This document shows positions 17,225-26,115 of a stretch of 53,279 nt of DNA, in pieces (position 1 is the stretch's first letter; every line of letters begins with the position of its first letter). The DNA is from JAVBKB01 sp031554275 (GTDB taxonomy: Bacteria > Bacillota > Bacilli > JARBTR01). Below the pieces are notes generated by a model that saw nothing but the letters and a program-made list of their open reading frames with translations, was not told the origin of the DNA and did no database searches. The position numbers and the translations under genes were made by a program. The stretch is taken from positions 1 through 53,279 of the forward strand of contig JAVBKB010000023.1 of NCBI GenBank assembly GCA_031554275.1, written 5' to 3'.

Positions 17225-18646
17225 TTACAAGTTTTCGCTAAATGCAACTAGTGCTTTTTCAAAGCAGTCAACAGGTGGGTAAGTAATACCTGCTCCAATC
17301 ATCCCGATACCAGCTTCTTTATGAGCAATAGCTGTATTGATTACCGGCAGAATTCCAGTTTGGATAACTTTGCGTAAGTCAATTCCTGTTGAAATTCCTT
17401 GGAAATTCAACAATGGAATTGTCACATTTGGATTCTCTGTAGTGGTGATTTCTTTCATCTTGATTGAGAAAGCGATTGCTTCATCAATTGTTCCACCTAC
17501 GATAGCAACGATTGCTGGAGCAGTTGCCATTGCGAACGCACCGATTCCGTAAGTTTCTGTAATTGCACTATCACCAATGTCTAAACCAGCATCTTCTGGC
17601 TTATAGCCTGCAAATAGGGGTCCGATAACCTTTTGCGCTGGACCAGTAAACCAAGTGTTTCCTGGTAATCCGCTAATCCGAATACCAAATTCAACTCCAT
17701 TTCGGCACATGGTTGTAACGATTGTGCTATACGGGATACCGTGTGCAGCATCTAGCGCACACTTACATAACGCCATCCATGTTGGTCCTGAGAAGTAGTC
17801 ACTGCTGGCAACAAAATCAAACACTTCGCGTTTTTCTTTCGTTGTGAAGCTTGTCTCAAGAATAAAAGGTGCTAATTTCTGAATTAACAAAGTAGTTCCT
17901 GCGACATTTCTGTTATGGCACTCATCGCCCATGTGTAATGCTTGCGATAACATTAAGCGCAGATCGATTTCTCCAGCTAATTGCATTGATTCCTTCAGCA
18001 CTGGTCCAAATACATCACGCATCCAAATTAGGCGATCGATAACACTTTGATCGTTTGCACCCATTCGCAAAATCTTGGATAATTGCTCACTCAAATTTGT
18101 AAAAGCAATATTTCCATATGTTTTATTCTTCACAATATGCATATACATTGATGCCGAAGTTACACCAGCCATTGACCCTACGCAATCGTGTTCATGACAA
18201 GGGGAGAATGTGATTTCTCCTGAGGCTGCAAGCTTAGCAGCATCGTCTAAGTCTTTCGCTAGACCTTCAAATACTAGTGCCCCAGTAACGCCACCTTTCA
18301 TCGGTCCACTCATTTTATCCCAAGTGATAGGTGGTCCTGCGTGGAGAATCGTTGTTTTTGTCATTCCAGGAACACAATTGATCGCCTGTTCAAACCCGAT
18401 CAGAACTGGATGAGACTTAACGATTCGCTCAACCGCTTCCTCATTCGCTTTATTGATTTTCGCTTGAATGGCAGGATCGTCTAATTTATCTAAAAGTGCA
18501 AGCAATTCTAGATTGCCGCCTGCAGGAGGAGCCCAATCAACGTGCGTAGATTGAGCGCCTTGTTTCTTTACATCTTCTGAGAAAAATTCTAATCCAACAT
18601 TAATAACATTAAGGTCACTTTTGAATAGTTCGTTAATTTTGCTCAT
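17225..18646 (-). CDS. allG: AllG-like protein (DUF1116), oxamate carbamoyltransferase subunit homologue
   Basis: A 473-residue DUF1116 protein, homologous to E. coli YlbE/AllG. Known biology: E. coli AllF, AllG and AllH together form oxamate carbamoyltransferase, which releases carbamoyl phosphate at the end of anaerobic allantoin breakdown. Conserved stretches are HAGPPITWDKMSGPMKG (about 103-119), FSPCHEHDCVGSMAGVTSA, ALHMGDECHNRN and GNTWFTGPAQKVIGP. Its ATG overlaps the allF stop (TAATG), so the two are translationally coupled. The protein has no signal peptide and should be cytosolic. The real substrate here is inferred. Confidence 0.88.
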   Translation of the reverse strand: MSKINELFKSDLNVINVGLEFFSEDVKKQGAQSTHVDWAPPAGGNLELLALLDKLDDPAIQAKINKANEEAVERIVKSHPVLIGFEQAINCVPGMTKTTILHAGPPITWDKMSGPMKGGVTGALVFEGLAKDLDDAAKLAASGEITFSPCHEHDCVGSMAGVTSASMYMHIVKNKTYGNIAFTNLSEQLSKILRMGANDQSVIDRLIWMRDVFGPVLKESMQLAGEIDLRLMLSQALHMGDECHNRNVAGTTLLIQKLAPFILETSFTTKEKREVFDFVASSDYFSGPTWMALCKCALDAAHGIPYSTIVTTMCRNGVEFGIRISGLPGNTWFTGPAQKVIGPLFAGYKPEDAGLDIGDSAITETYGIGAFAMATAPAIVAIVGGTIDEAIAFSIKMKEITTTENPNVTIPLLNFQGISTGIDLRKVIQTGILPVINTAIAHKEAGIGMIGAGITYPPVDCFEKALVAFSENL

Positions 18647-20196
18647 TATTTACCACCCTTTTCTACAAAGCCTCTTGCAAGTAGTCCAGTGTTTGTACTA
18701 CTGCTTGCCCAAGTTACGCCAAGCTCGTCTAACATTTGCACTTGTTTTTCAAAGCCTTGCGGGTCTTTGTCAGTTCCTTGAACATAGCCTAGAATTTCTA
18801 AATGTCTTCCTTCTTTTTCAGCATTTGCTTTTGCCTCTTTAATTGCATCATACGTGACACCTACAGGATCTTCGTGTGACCCATAACCAATTTCGAAATC
18901 AAGCAGGATTACACCAACGGAAGGATCTTTTGCTTCTTGCATAAATCTTTCGATCCGTAATGTTGGCTCGATCATTGGATGCGGTTTTCCCTTAGTGAAC
19001 TCATCGTCCCCTAAATCGATAAAGGTATGATATTTGCTGGCGTCTTCACTGCCAAGTCTATGGGCAGGATCCTTTGCGATGTTACTATAGACATCTTCAT
19101 AAGATTCCTTTACTAACTGCATAATTTCGTAGCAAAGCGTTCCACCACAGAATAGGCCACGAATGTATTTTTGCTCTGGTTTTAATTTTGCTTTTACCTC
19201 TTCAATGAGTGGTAAATTTAATGCGTGTTTATTGATTTCATTTTCATTTTTCCCACCAAGGACGACTGCCATAATTGCAGCGTCTTTTGTTGTTTTGGCG
19301 TAGTGTGCCCCAGACGCCTTTATGGCTTCTTCATTTCCACCAATAAAGCAAATGACTACAGGCTTTTTGCAGGCCTTAACTTGGTTTAGAATTTTCTCTT
19401 CAACTGCTTTTGCTGGGGGCTTAGAAATTAAGACGATCACTTTTGTCGCTTCATCTGCTTCTAATGCAGTGATGCCATCAAGCATCATGATTCCGCCAAC
19501 CTGCTCACTTAGGTCGCGTCCCCCTGTACCAATTAGCTGAGAAATCCCACCACCAAATCCGTCAACACGACAACTAATTTCTTGGCTGCCTGTTCCGGAT
19601 GCACCAACTATACCGATATTGCCCTTTCGTACTACGTTCCCAAAACCGAGTGCGATGTTGTTTATGATTGCTGTTCCACAATCTGGTCCCATCATTAATA
19701 AACCTTTTGAATGTGCCAGTTGCTTTAGTGCGACTTCATCTTCGATTTTCACGTTGTCACTAAAAAGCATTACATGTAGATTTTTTTCCAATGCTTTTCT
19801 AGCTTCCCGTGCAGCAAATGTACCGTTAACCGAAATGATAGCTATGTTTGCACCCGCTACATGTTCAACTGCAGAATCGAGAGTTGCGTATGCTATCGCC
19901 GACCCAGATGATTCAGATCCACCCTTTTTCAAGAACAATTCTTCGATTGCATTGTAGGCTTCTTCACAAGCCGAATCGGTTTGTGCTTTGACAATGATCA
20001 TTAAGTCGCCACTTTTCACAGTCTCTATTTCAGGAGAGGATAAGCCGACGTTTTTAATAACTTCCTTATTCATTTCCGTTCCCATTGCAACAAAAGCTTG
20101 TTCAACACCTTCAATTTTGTTTGCTTTTGTCGATAATGCCATCAATGTAACAGAGTCGAAATATGTGTTTTTCTTAATTACAACTTTGACTGCCAT
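18646..20196 (-). CDS. allF: AllF-like protein (FdrA family, acyl-CoA synthetase-like)
   Basis: A 516-residue FdrA-family protein. The fold resembles succinyl-CoA synthetase alpha: a CoA-binding-like half with NGTFAAREARKAL, LLMMGPDCGTAIINN and GIVGASGTGSQEISCRVD (about 195-212), and a second half with RGLFCGGTLCYE, FIDLGDDEFTKGKPHPMIEP and VILLDFEIGYGSHEDPVG. E. coli AllF is one of three subunits of oxamate carbamoyltransferase. The gene overlaps allG by one base and begins nine bases after the ankyrin-TPR gene. The ribosome site GGAGGC lies upstream of the ATG. Confidence 0.9.
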   Translation of the reverse strand: MAVKVVIKKNTYFDSVTLMALSTKANKIEGVEQAFVAMGTEMNKEVIKNVGLSSPEIETVKSGDLMIIVKAQTDSACEEAYNAIEELFLKKGGSESSGSAIAYATLDSAVEHVAGANIAIISVNGTFAAREARKALEKNLHVMLFSDNVKIEDEVALKQLAHSKGLLMMGPDCGTAIINNIALGFGNVVRKGNIGIVGASGTGSQEISCRVDGFGGGISQLIGTGGRDLSEQVGGIMMLDGITALEADEATKVIVLISKPPAKAVEEKILNQVKACKKPVVICFIGGNEEAIKASGAHYAKTTKDAAIMAVVLGGKNENEINKHALNLPLIEEVKAKLKPEQKYIRGLFCGGTLCYEIMQLVKESYEDVYSNIAKDPAHRLGSEDASKYHTFIDLGDDEFTKGKPHPMIEPTLRIERFMQEAKDPSVGVILLDFEIGYGSHEDPVGVTYDAIKEAKANAEKEGRHLEILGYVQGTDKDPQGFEKQVQMLDELGVTWASSSTNTGLLARGFVEKGGK

Positions 20197-20205
20197 AACT
20201 GCCTC

Positions 20206-21546
20206 CTATGCGTTAAATCCTGCTAATGACTGATGATTTGCATCAATCATTTTGATTTTTTCAATAAAAACTTTTGCCTGTTCAGTGTTTCCAAGTGCAA
20301 GCTGCGCCTTTGTCATTTCAACAAAAAGATTCTCGTCTGATTGGTCTAGTGAAATTGCCTGAGTTAGAACTTTGATTGCCTCTTCATAATCCTGCATTAA
20401 ATTCAATGACTGCGCCTTATGCAAGTAGTAAAGAGGGTTGGTAATGTCGTTCTTAATTGCATTTTCAATTTCATTTACAGCCTCCTCATGTCTTCCTAAA
20501 GACCGCAAACTATTCGCTTTATGGAAGGAGAAATCATATCGATTCGGTTGCAGTGCAAGCAGTATATTCATTGTGTCAACCGCTTCTTCGTGTCTTCCGA
20601 GCTCTCGCAAGTAGTTAGATTTATGATAAAGATAAAAGGTTTCGGTTTGATCCTTAGCAATAGCTTTATCATATTCTTCAAGCGCTTTTTCAGGTTTCTT
20701 AGCCATTCTTAATGCATTTGCAGTATAGAAATAGAATTCCAAAGCGTCTGGGTTAATTTGCAACGCTTGGTTGTATACCATGCAAGCTCTATCATGTTTT
20801 TTCATCTCACCCAGAATATATCCTTTGTAATAATGGAGCTCAATGTTATTTGAATCTGAAAGAAGTGCTTCTTCAACAAAATCCATTGCTGATTCAAGGT
20901 TATTCTCATGTAAAATTTGTTTTGTCTTTTGAACAACTGGATGATCAACAGTTTCGCCATTCATCACTTGAATAACCCTAGTTTGTCCCATTTTAATAGC
21001 ATGTTCACACGAAGAGATTTTATGATTATCTTTTAAATGAATATCTGCCCCCGCCAAAATCAATTCCTGAATGACGTCTGTATACAACAAACCGCCATTT
21101 CCAAGAATAACTGCCTCCAGGAGTGCTGTCCAACCTAGCTTATTTGCATAATCCACTGGGATTCCGGCTGCTAATGCAACTTGGACAGTTTTCAGATAGC
21201 CTTTCTCACTAGATGGTAATAATGGTGTTCCACCAAAGCGATTTACACTTTTCAAATCTGCTCCAGCTGAAATGGTCAAACTCAAAATTTCATGAAACCC
21301 ATTTGCTCCCGCGCAAATATATGGCGAAAGCATCGTAATGTCTCTTGTATTCACATTACTTCCAGCTTCGATAAGCAGCTTTGCTATTTCTAAATTGTTT
21401 TTTTGCGTAGCAACCATTAAAGCTGTTCGCCCGTCTGCATCTTGAAAAGTTACACTTGCTCCTGCATTCAGTAATGTTCTTGCCTTATCAATTTCTCCTT
21501 GCTCAATTGCAAGTAGCAATTGCCTATCTATTAATTGATTTTCCAT
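20206..21546 (-). CDS. Ankyrin-TPR repeat protein heading the allFG operon
   Basis: A 446-residue soluble protein built from two repeat arrays. Residues 5-200 hold about five ankyrin repeats (NAGASVTFQDADGRTALMVA, EAGSNVNTRDI, SAGADLKSVNRFGGTPLL, LGWTALLEAV, LAGADIHLKDN). Residues 225-440 hold six or so TPRs (for example LHYYKGYILGEMKKHDRA, FYFYTANALRMAKKPEKA, FSFHKANSLRSLGRHEEA). No enzymatic motif is seen. It ends nine bases before allF, so it is almost certainly cotranscribed. The ribosome site is weak (AAGG, with GGA nearer the ATG). Both arrays normally bind proteins, so a scaffold or regulator for the AllFG(H) complex is my inference. This association is not part of the E. coli system. 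Confidence 0.88.
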   Translation of the reverse strand: MENQLIDRQLLLAIEQGEIDKARTLLNAGASVTFQDADGRTALMVATQKNNLEIAKLLIEAGSNVNTRDITMLSPYICAGANGFHEILSLTISAGADLKSVNRFGGTPLLPSSEKGYLKTVQVALAAGIPVDYANKLGWTALLEAVILGNGGLLYTDVIQELILAGADIHLKDNHKISSCEHAIKMGQTRVIQVMNGETVDHPVVQKTKQILHENNLESAMDFVEEALLSDSNNIELHYYKGYILGEMKKHDRACMVYNQALQINPDALEFYFYTANALRMAKKPEKALEEYDKAIAKDQTETFYLYHKSNYLRELGRHEEAVDTMNILLALQPNRYDFSFHKANSLRSLGRHEEAVNEIENAIKNDITNPLYYLHKAQSLNLMQDYEEAIKVLTQAISLDQSDENLFVEMTKAQLALGNTEQAKVFIEKIKMIDANHQSLAGFNA

Positions 21547-21759
21547 TGATCCGTACCTTCTCTAAGTAGAAAATTTTGGGTGTTTCGAAATACACTGCCT
21601 AATGCATTTTTGATCAGCTAAGGAAGCACTTATAGTTTCGTCAAAAAATCTTCATAATTTTCGGTCTACCTGTCGGAAAAATTTTGAATTCCATTTTCCC
21701 CCGAAAATTAATCAATGCTTCCCTGAACTCTCAGCATATTTTATCATATCAATGAAAAA

Positions 21760-22215
21760 TCACTTCTTAGCTTGTAGTTCCTCGAAATATTCGAATAAAT
21801 GGTCACAGTCCTGTCTTTTTTCAACATTTATCATCTCAAGACAGCTGGTATCCTTGCCTGTTAGATAGTCGCGTAGGTGCTGATCGGAAAATCCATGCAC
21901 ATGTGCATCTTGATGCGTATTACAGTAGTATACCTTCTTAATTCCTGTCCAAATGATGACTGATACACACATTGGGCAAGGTTCGCAAGTCGCATAGATC
22001 TCACAATCGGATAGATCAAAAGTCCCTAACTTTTTGCAAGCCTCACGGATAGCAACTAACTCAGCATGCGCTGATGGATCTGTATCCCTTATCATCGTGT
22101 TGCTAATCGCAACTACAACTTCGCCATTTCGAACGATAGTCGCACCAAATGGTCCCCCAATTCCGTTTTCCATTCCACTAATAGTCGCGTCTACTGCTAA
22201 TTTCATGTAATCCAT
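21760..22215 (-). CDS. guaD: Guanine deaminase
   Basis: A 151-residue cytidine-deaminase-fold enzyme closely resembling B. subtilis GuaD. It converts guanine to xanthine and ammonia. The zinc site is visible: His50 and catalytic Glu52 in DPSAHAELVAIREAC, and Cys80 and Cys83 in ATCEPCPMC. The N-terminal ENGIGGPFGA stretch and a C-terminal swapped tail are also as in GuaD. It is downstream of the NCS2 permease on the same strand, which suggests uptake then deamination. The ribosome site is AGGAGGAAG. Other nucleobase deaminases of this size exist, but this pattern fits guanine best. Confidence 0.87.
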   Translation of the reverse strand: MDYMKLAVDATISGMENGIGGPFGATIVRNGEVVVAISNTMIRDTDPSAHAELVAIREACKKLGTFDLSDCEIYATCEPCPMCVSVIIWTGIKKVYYCNTHQDAHVHGFSDQHLRDYLTGKDTSCLEMINVEKRQDCDHLFEYFEELQAKK

Positions 22216-22282
22216 GATTACTTCCTCCTGTCAAAATCTCTTGTCGTGTATCAATATTTCTTAATCCACTTTCTGAAATTCA

Positions 22283-22308
22283 GGGAGTAAGATTTGATTC
22301 TTACTCCC
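22283..22308 (-). terminator. Hairpin between NCS2 permease and guaD
   Basis: GGGAGTAAGA (22283-22292) and TCTTACTCCC (22299-22308) form a perfect ten-base stem with a six-base loop. No U run follows on the minus strand. A smaller palindrome, CTGAAATTCAG, lies next to it. It may be an mRNA processing or stabilising hairpin rather than a full terminator. Confidence 0.5.
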
Positions 22309-22323
22309 GAACAGTTTTCATTT

Positions 22324-23865
22324 CTATTCTGTAACAGGACCGATATGGTCCTTCTTGTTGATGTAGAGTTTAATCGCTAAGAATCCTGCAATTAGTAGGT
22401 ATCCCCAAACGAAAGGCATACCAACAGATTGGGCAACACCGATTGTGCTAGTATGAATTACGCCAACAAAGGTTAACACAGCTGCAAGAACTGCTGCAAC
22501 TATGCCTCCGATAGGCGTGTTACGAAGTGTGAATATCAGTATACAACCCCAGATAACGCTAGTAATCGGGGCTCCATTACCTAGTGCAACCAAGCCATCA
22601 TAGTAAAGTCCAGCATTGTGCAGGGCTTCAGAAGAAACTTGATCAGCACCTGATCCCACCGCAACATTGGCTGCTGAAAGCGCATTGTTAACTTGAACAG
22701 TTGCCCAGTTAGCAACCCATGGGAAGAAACAAACAAAGATTGCTGGAACTTCAAATCGTGGTGATTCTTTAACTGCTTGATACCCTGTTACGATCGCGAT
22801 AAACACAAGCATCGGAACAATGGCTTCAATTGGAACAATAGCGAGCACCAAACCCATGAGGCTGAAAATCGATAGTAGGAAAATAGCTGCTGAGCTGGCA
22901 ATAGAATAGCCAATACCCGCACCAACCTCTTTCCACCCAGCATGACCTACATATACAGTCACTGGGAATGGGTTACCACAAAGGGCACCTAGTGTAGAGC
23001 AAAAACCGTTTGCGAGCATCACATCTCTGGTTTTGTATTCGTCACCACAAACAGCTGCTGCTTCAACGTTTTCTAGATTAAAGATGTAGTTCGATAATCC
23101 CAGCGGTACAGCTGCTAATAAGTACGGTAAAGCGGCGTCAATATGATCGAAAAGTCCGCTCAAATGCGGTGTTGGAGGATTGAACCCAAATGATTTTAGA
23201 GCTTCACTCACTGCAGCAGGCTCTTGATATCCCATCACCCAAGCAATGATTGTTCCAACTACAATCAATAATAGACCAGTAGGTATTTTCTTGAATATTG
23301 GATGCTTACTTAACCAGTTCATGAAAATGATGATAATGGCAACGAAAGCAACGATCGGCTTTTCAAAAGATTGAAGCATTGGGTTCATTCCCAAAAACAC
23401 GAATGACAGACCCGCTAGTGCTGCTAGTAAAACCGTTCTTGGCACGAACTTTCGCACAACATCTCCGAAAAATGCGCCTAAGAATAACATCGATGCCTCG
23501 AACAAACACCAGATTACACCAACAGTTACTGTGAAGGCAGCATCGTTTGTTTCGTGATAGAGCGGAAGCATAATCAAGAATATGATTAGAAATATACCAG
23601 GTGAACTGGAGCCTGACGGTAATGCAGTTACATCCTTTCTGCCGGTTTTTTTTGCTAACCTATACGCAAAGAAGGCAAAGATAAGACCAGAAACAAGTAC
23701 TGCTAATCCAAAGCCAGGAACAATTTGTTCGAAAATAAAATCCTTTGGCATACCAACAACAAAAATTAATAATGAGATCATAACCAAGAAATCTGTCAAT
23801 ACGTTAACGAACAAGCCAAAAGAAGCAGCAATGTCTCCTTTTCTCCATAAAGATATTTTTTCCAT
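22324..23865 (-). CDS. NCS2-type purine/pyrimidine permease
   Basis: A 513-residue integral membrane protein with 12 or more hydrophobic segments, of the xanthine/uracil (NCS2-like) type. Landmarks are TALPSGSSSPGIFLI (about 75-90), PLGLSNYIFNLENVEAAAVCGD and GNPFPVTVYVGHAGWKEVGAGIGYS. The ATG at 23863-23865 has GGAGGATT upstream; an earlier in-frame ATG at 23913 does not. The downstream guaD suggests a purine base such as guanine or xanthine, but that is inference. The upstream gap has two 12-base palindromes near a possible promoter, suggesting control by the divergent PucR-type regulator. Confidence 0.82.
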   Translation of the reverse strand: MEKISLWRKGDIAASFGLFVNVLTDFLVMISLLIFVVGMPKDFIFEQIVPGFGLAVLVSGLIFAFFAYRLAKKTGRKDVTALPSGSSSPGIFLIIFLIMLPLYHETNDAAFTVTVGVIWCLFEASMLFLGAFFGDVVRKFVPRTVLLAALAGLSFVFLGMNPMLQSFEKPIVAFVAIIIIFMNWLSKHPIFKKIPTGLLLIVVGTIIAWVMGYQEPAAVSEALKSFGFNPPTPHLSGLFDHIDAALPYLLAAVPLGLSNYIFNLENVEAAAVCGDEYKTRDVMLANGFCSTLGALCGNPFPVTVYVGHAGWKEVGAGIGYSIASSAAIFLLSIFSLMGLVLAIVPIEAIVPMLVFIAIVTGYQAVKESPRFEVPAIFVCFFPWVANWATVQVNNALSAANVAVGSGADQVSSEALHNAGLYYDGLVALGNGAPITSVIWGCILIFTLRNTPIGGIVAAVLAAVLTFVGVIHTSTIGVAQSVGMPFVWGYLLIAGFLAIKLYINKKDHIGPVTE

Positions 23866-24414
23866 ATAGAATCCTCCGTAAATTGGTTTGGTTGAAGCTA
23901 TTGTCATAAACAAAAAAGTATTTCTTCCACCTAGTGAAAAGCAAAAATCTCGATTGCTCCATCTAGAATCCTTACATCACAGACCATCTCTCCGATCTTT
24001 TTTGGGTTGAAAATCACACGGATCAAATTATCTGATTCCCCATAAAATTCCCTTAAACTCGAGTTTTATTCTTACAATAATCAATAACGTTATTAATACC
24101 GTCTCAGTATAAGTGAAGTGAACATTTTTGTATTCGTTTAAAAAAACTAAATTTCTAGCGCATTTTTATGCAATTTGCACAATCTAGAGAACCCCATTCA
24201 CTCCAATATTTTCTTTAAATATCTTATGAAATGAGACTTTCAAACAAAATTTGATTTCTCTTCAGGAAAGTGATAGAGATTTTGATCAGATTATGTTTCA
24301 ATTAACTAAACGGGGATGAAATTTGATTGAATCCCAACTGCGCTGCATGAAAACATGATGAAATTTATAGAAAGGGGATATTGAAACATTTGCGTTCAAT
24401 ATATAAGTGGGGAA
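23866..24414. promoter_or_regulatory. Divergent control region between NCS2 permease and pucR-like gene
   Basis: This 549-base gap has no gene. For the permease, TTCACT (24117-24122, read on minus), 18 bases and TATTAA (24093-24098) form a modest promoter. Two perfect 12-base palindromes, AATAACGTTATT (24083-24094) and AAACTCGAGTTT (24055-24066), lie at and just past its likely transcription start, with centres 28 bases apart. Near the regulator start is an interrupted inverted repeat with eight-base arms, ATATTGAA and TTCAATAT (24378-24402). All three are candidate operators. Confidence 0.5.
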
Positions 24415-26115
24415 ATGATAACGATTCGCGAGCTACTTCAAATGAAAACAATAAGCGGAATTAAGCTGATTGCTGGGAAAAACGGTATCGACAACAAGAT
24501 TTCCATTGTGAATATTCTGGAGAATCCTGATTTTTTTGATTGGCTTTCTTCAAATGAACTCCTATTATCAACAGGATACATTTTCAAGCAAGCAAATACT
24601 GACCTGAATAATATTTTCAAGGAACTATCACAAAATAACTGTTCGGGACTCTGTATTAAATCGAAGCGATATTTTGATAAGCTACCAAGTAGTATGCTCG
24701 AATTAGCAAATCACTACAATATCCCGTTATTAGAACTTCCTTATGGCTATTCCCTTTCAGCAATCATTAATATTATCAACGAAAAAACCTCATCTGATTA
24801 TGATTCATTGAATCGACAAACGATAGATTTACACAATAGTCTGTTCAAAATTGCGCTTGATGATGGTGGTGTGGAGAAAATATCGTTAGAATTAGCAAAT
24901 ACATTTCACAATCCAGTCATTATCCTAGATAACAACTGGAATCTCTTGCATTTTACAGAGATCGATGAAAACCCCTACCCACTTAGCGAGTATCTACTGC
25001 TTGCTAAAGATAGCCCTGTGCTTTCAGAGGAATTCATTTCTTCACTTCCGAAGAATGTGAATTCTATTCAGAAATCGATTACGCGTATCTTCCATGTAAA
25101 GGATCTTGAAGTCATCTGCAAAATCAGACCAGTTGTTGCCGCAAAGCAACTCTATGGATTTATAGTGGTTTGGCAAACATTAAGAGAGTTAACTGAAATC
25201 GACTATATCGCATTAGAACAAGCTGCGACAATTCTAGCGCTTGAGCGGGTGAAAGCAAGAGAAATTGATGCAGTAAAGCTAAACAAAAGAAGAAATTTCT
25301 TTGATGATCTACTTGCTGGAATAGTGTTGGCTGAAGATAGTCTGCTGAACTCATGCCTAATGCATGGCATCAAACCGGAAAAAAGCTATTACTGCATGAT
25401 TGTCAGCATTGAAAATGGTTTTGATAGCAATTCTGATAGCCTGATTGAAAATTACGAAGAAATGACCACAATGAACAAATACATTGATACAATACAGAAG
25501 ACAGCGAACCAAGCTCAGAAAAGGGCGACCTGTTTCAACCGAAGTAATCGGATAATTGTATTGATTGAAGCTGAGAAAATGAGCATCTGTGCTGCGACAA
25601 GTGAATCGAAATCATTCGCTAGGCTAGTGTTAGAAGCGATTCGCCGCGATCATCCGAACGTTAAACCCCATTTTGGTATCGGGAGACAGCGACAATTTAT
25701 CACATCGATTCATAAAAGCTTTTCTGAAGCCATAGAAACTCTTAAACTGATGTATCAATTACAAATGGATAATATCATCTCACATTTTGAGGACCTCTCT
25801 GTATTTCACTTGCTCCAATCTAATATAAAGCCAATTGCAATGGAGAACTTTTTGAAAAAATATTTAAGTAGCATTTATGACCATGACCAAAGCTATGGCA
25901 CAAATTTAATAAACACCTTAGAAAACTACTTTTTGTTCAATCAAAACATTAGTGCCGCTGCCAAAGCAATGTTTGTTCATCGTAACACTTTTATTTATCG
26001 GATTGAGAAAATCAAAGAACTACTTTGCTCTGACTTAAAAAACTCAGAAGAATTGCTGCAAATTCAAATATCGTTGAAAATGGACAGATTGTTAAAGAAT
26101 CGAGGATCGCAATGA
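24415..26115 (+). CDS. PucR-family transcriptional regulator
   Basis: A 566-residue regulator in the PucR architecture: N-terminal purine-catabolism-regulator domain (1-125; TIRELLQMKTISGIKLIAG, SNELLLSTGYIF), a middle sensor or GGDEF-like region, and a C-terminal PucR-type helix-turn-helix (about 510-560; NISAAAKAMFVHRNTFIYRI). B. subtilis PucR activates purine catabolism in response to ureides. Here the gene is divergent from the NCS2-guaD unit and near the allFGH genes, so it is the likely pathway regulator. The ATG at 24415 follows GTGGGG closely. An inverted repeat at 24378-24402 suggests autoregulation. Its stop overlaps the hydrolase start. Confidence 0.87.
   Translation: MITIRELLQMKTISGIKLIAGKNGIDNKISIVNILENPDFFDWLSSNELLLSTGYIFKQANTDLNNIFKELSQNNCSGLCIKSKRYFDKLPSSMLELANHYNIPLLELPYGYSLSAIINIINEKTSSDYDSLNRQTIDLHNSLFKIALDDGGVEKISLELANTFHNPVIILDNNWNLLHFTEIDENPYPLSEYLLLAKDSPVLSEEFISSLPKNVNSIQKSITRIFHVKDLEVICKIRPVVAAKQLYGFIVVWQTLRELTEIDYIALEQAATILALERVKAREIDAVKLNKRRNFFDDLLAGIVLAEDSLLNSCLMHGIKPEKSYYCMIVSIENGFDSNSDSLIENYEEMTTMNKYIDTIQKTANQAQKRATCFNRSNRIIVLIEAEKMSICAATSESKSFARLVLEAIRRDHPNVKPHFGIGRQRQFITSIHKSFSEAIETLKLMYQLQMDNIISHFEDLSVFHLLQSNIKPIAMENFLKKYLSSIYDHDQSYGTNLINTLENYFLFNQNISAAAKAMFVHRNTFIYRIEKIKELLCSDLKNSEELLQIQISLKMDRLLKNRGSQ

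Noticed and set aside
23930..24070. Purine or xanthine riboswitch upstream of the NCS2 permease
   Set aside because: I could not find the conserved guanine-riboswitch core on the minus strand; only palindromes are supported.
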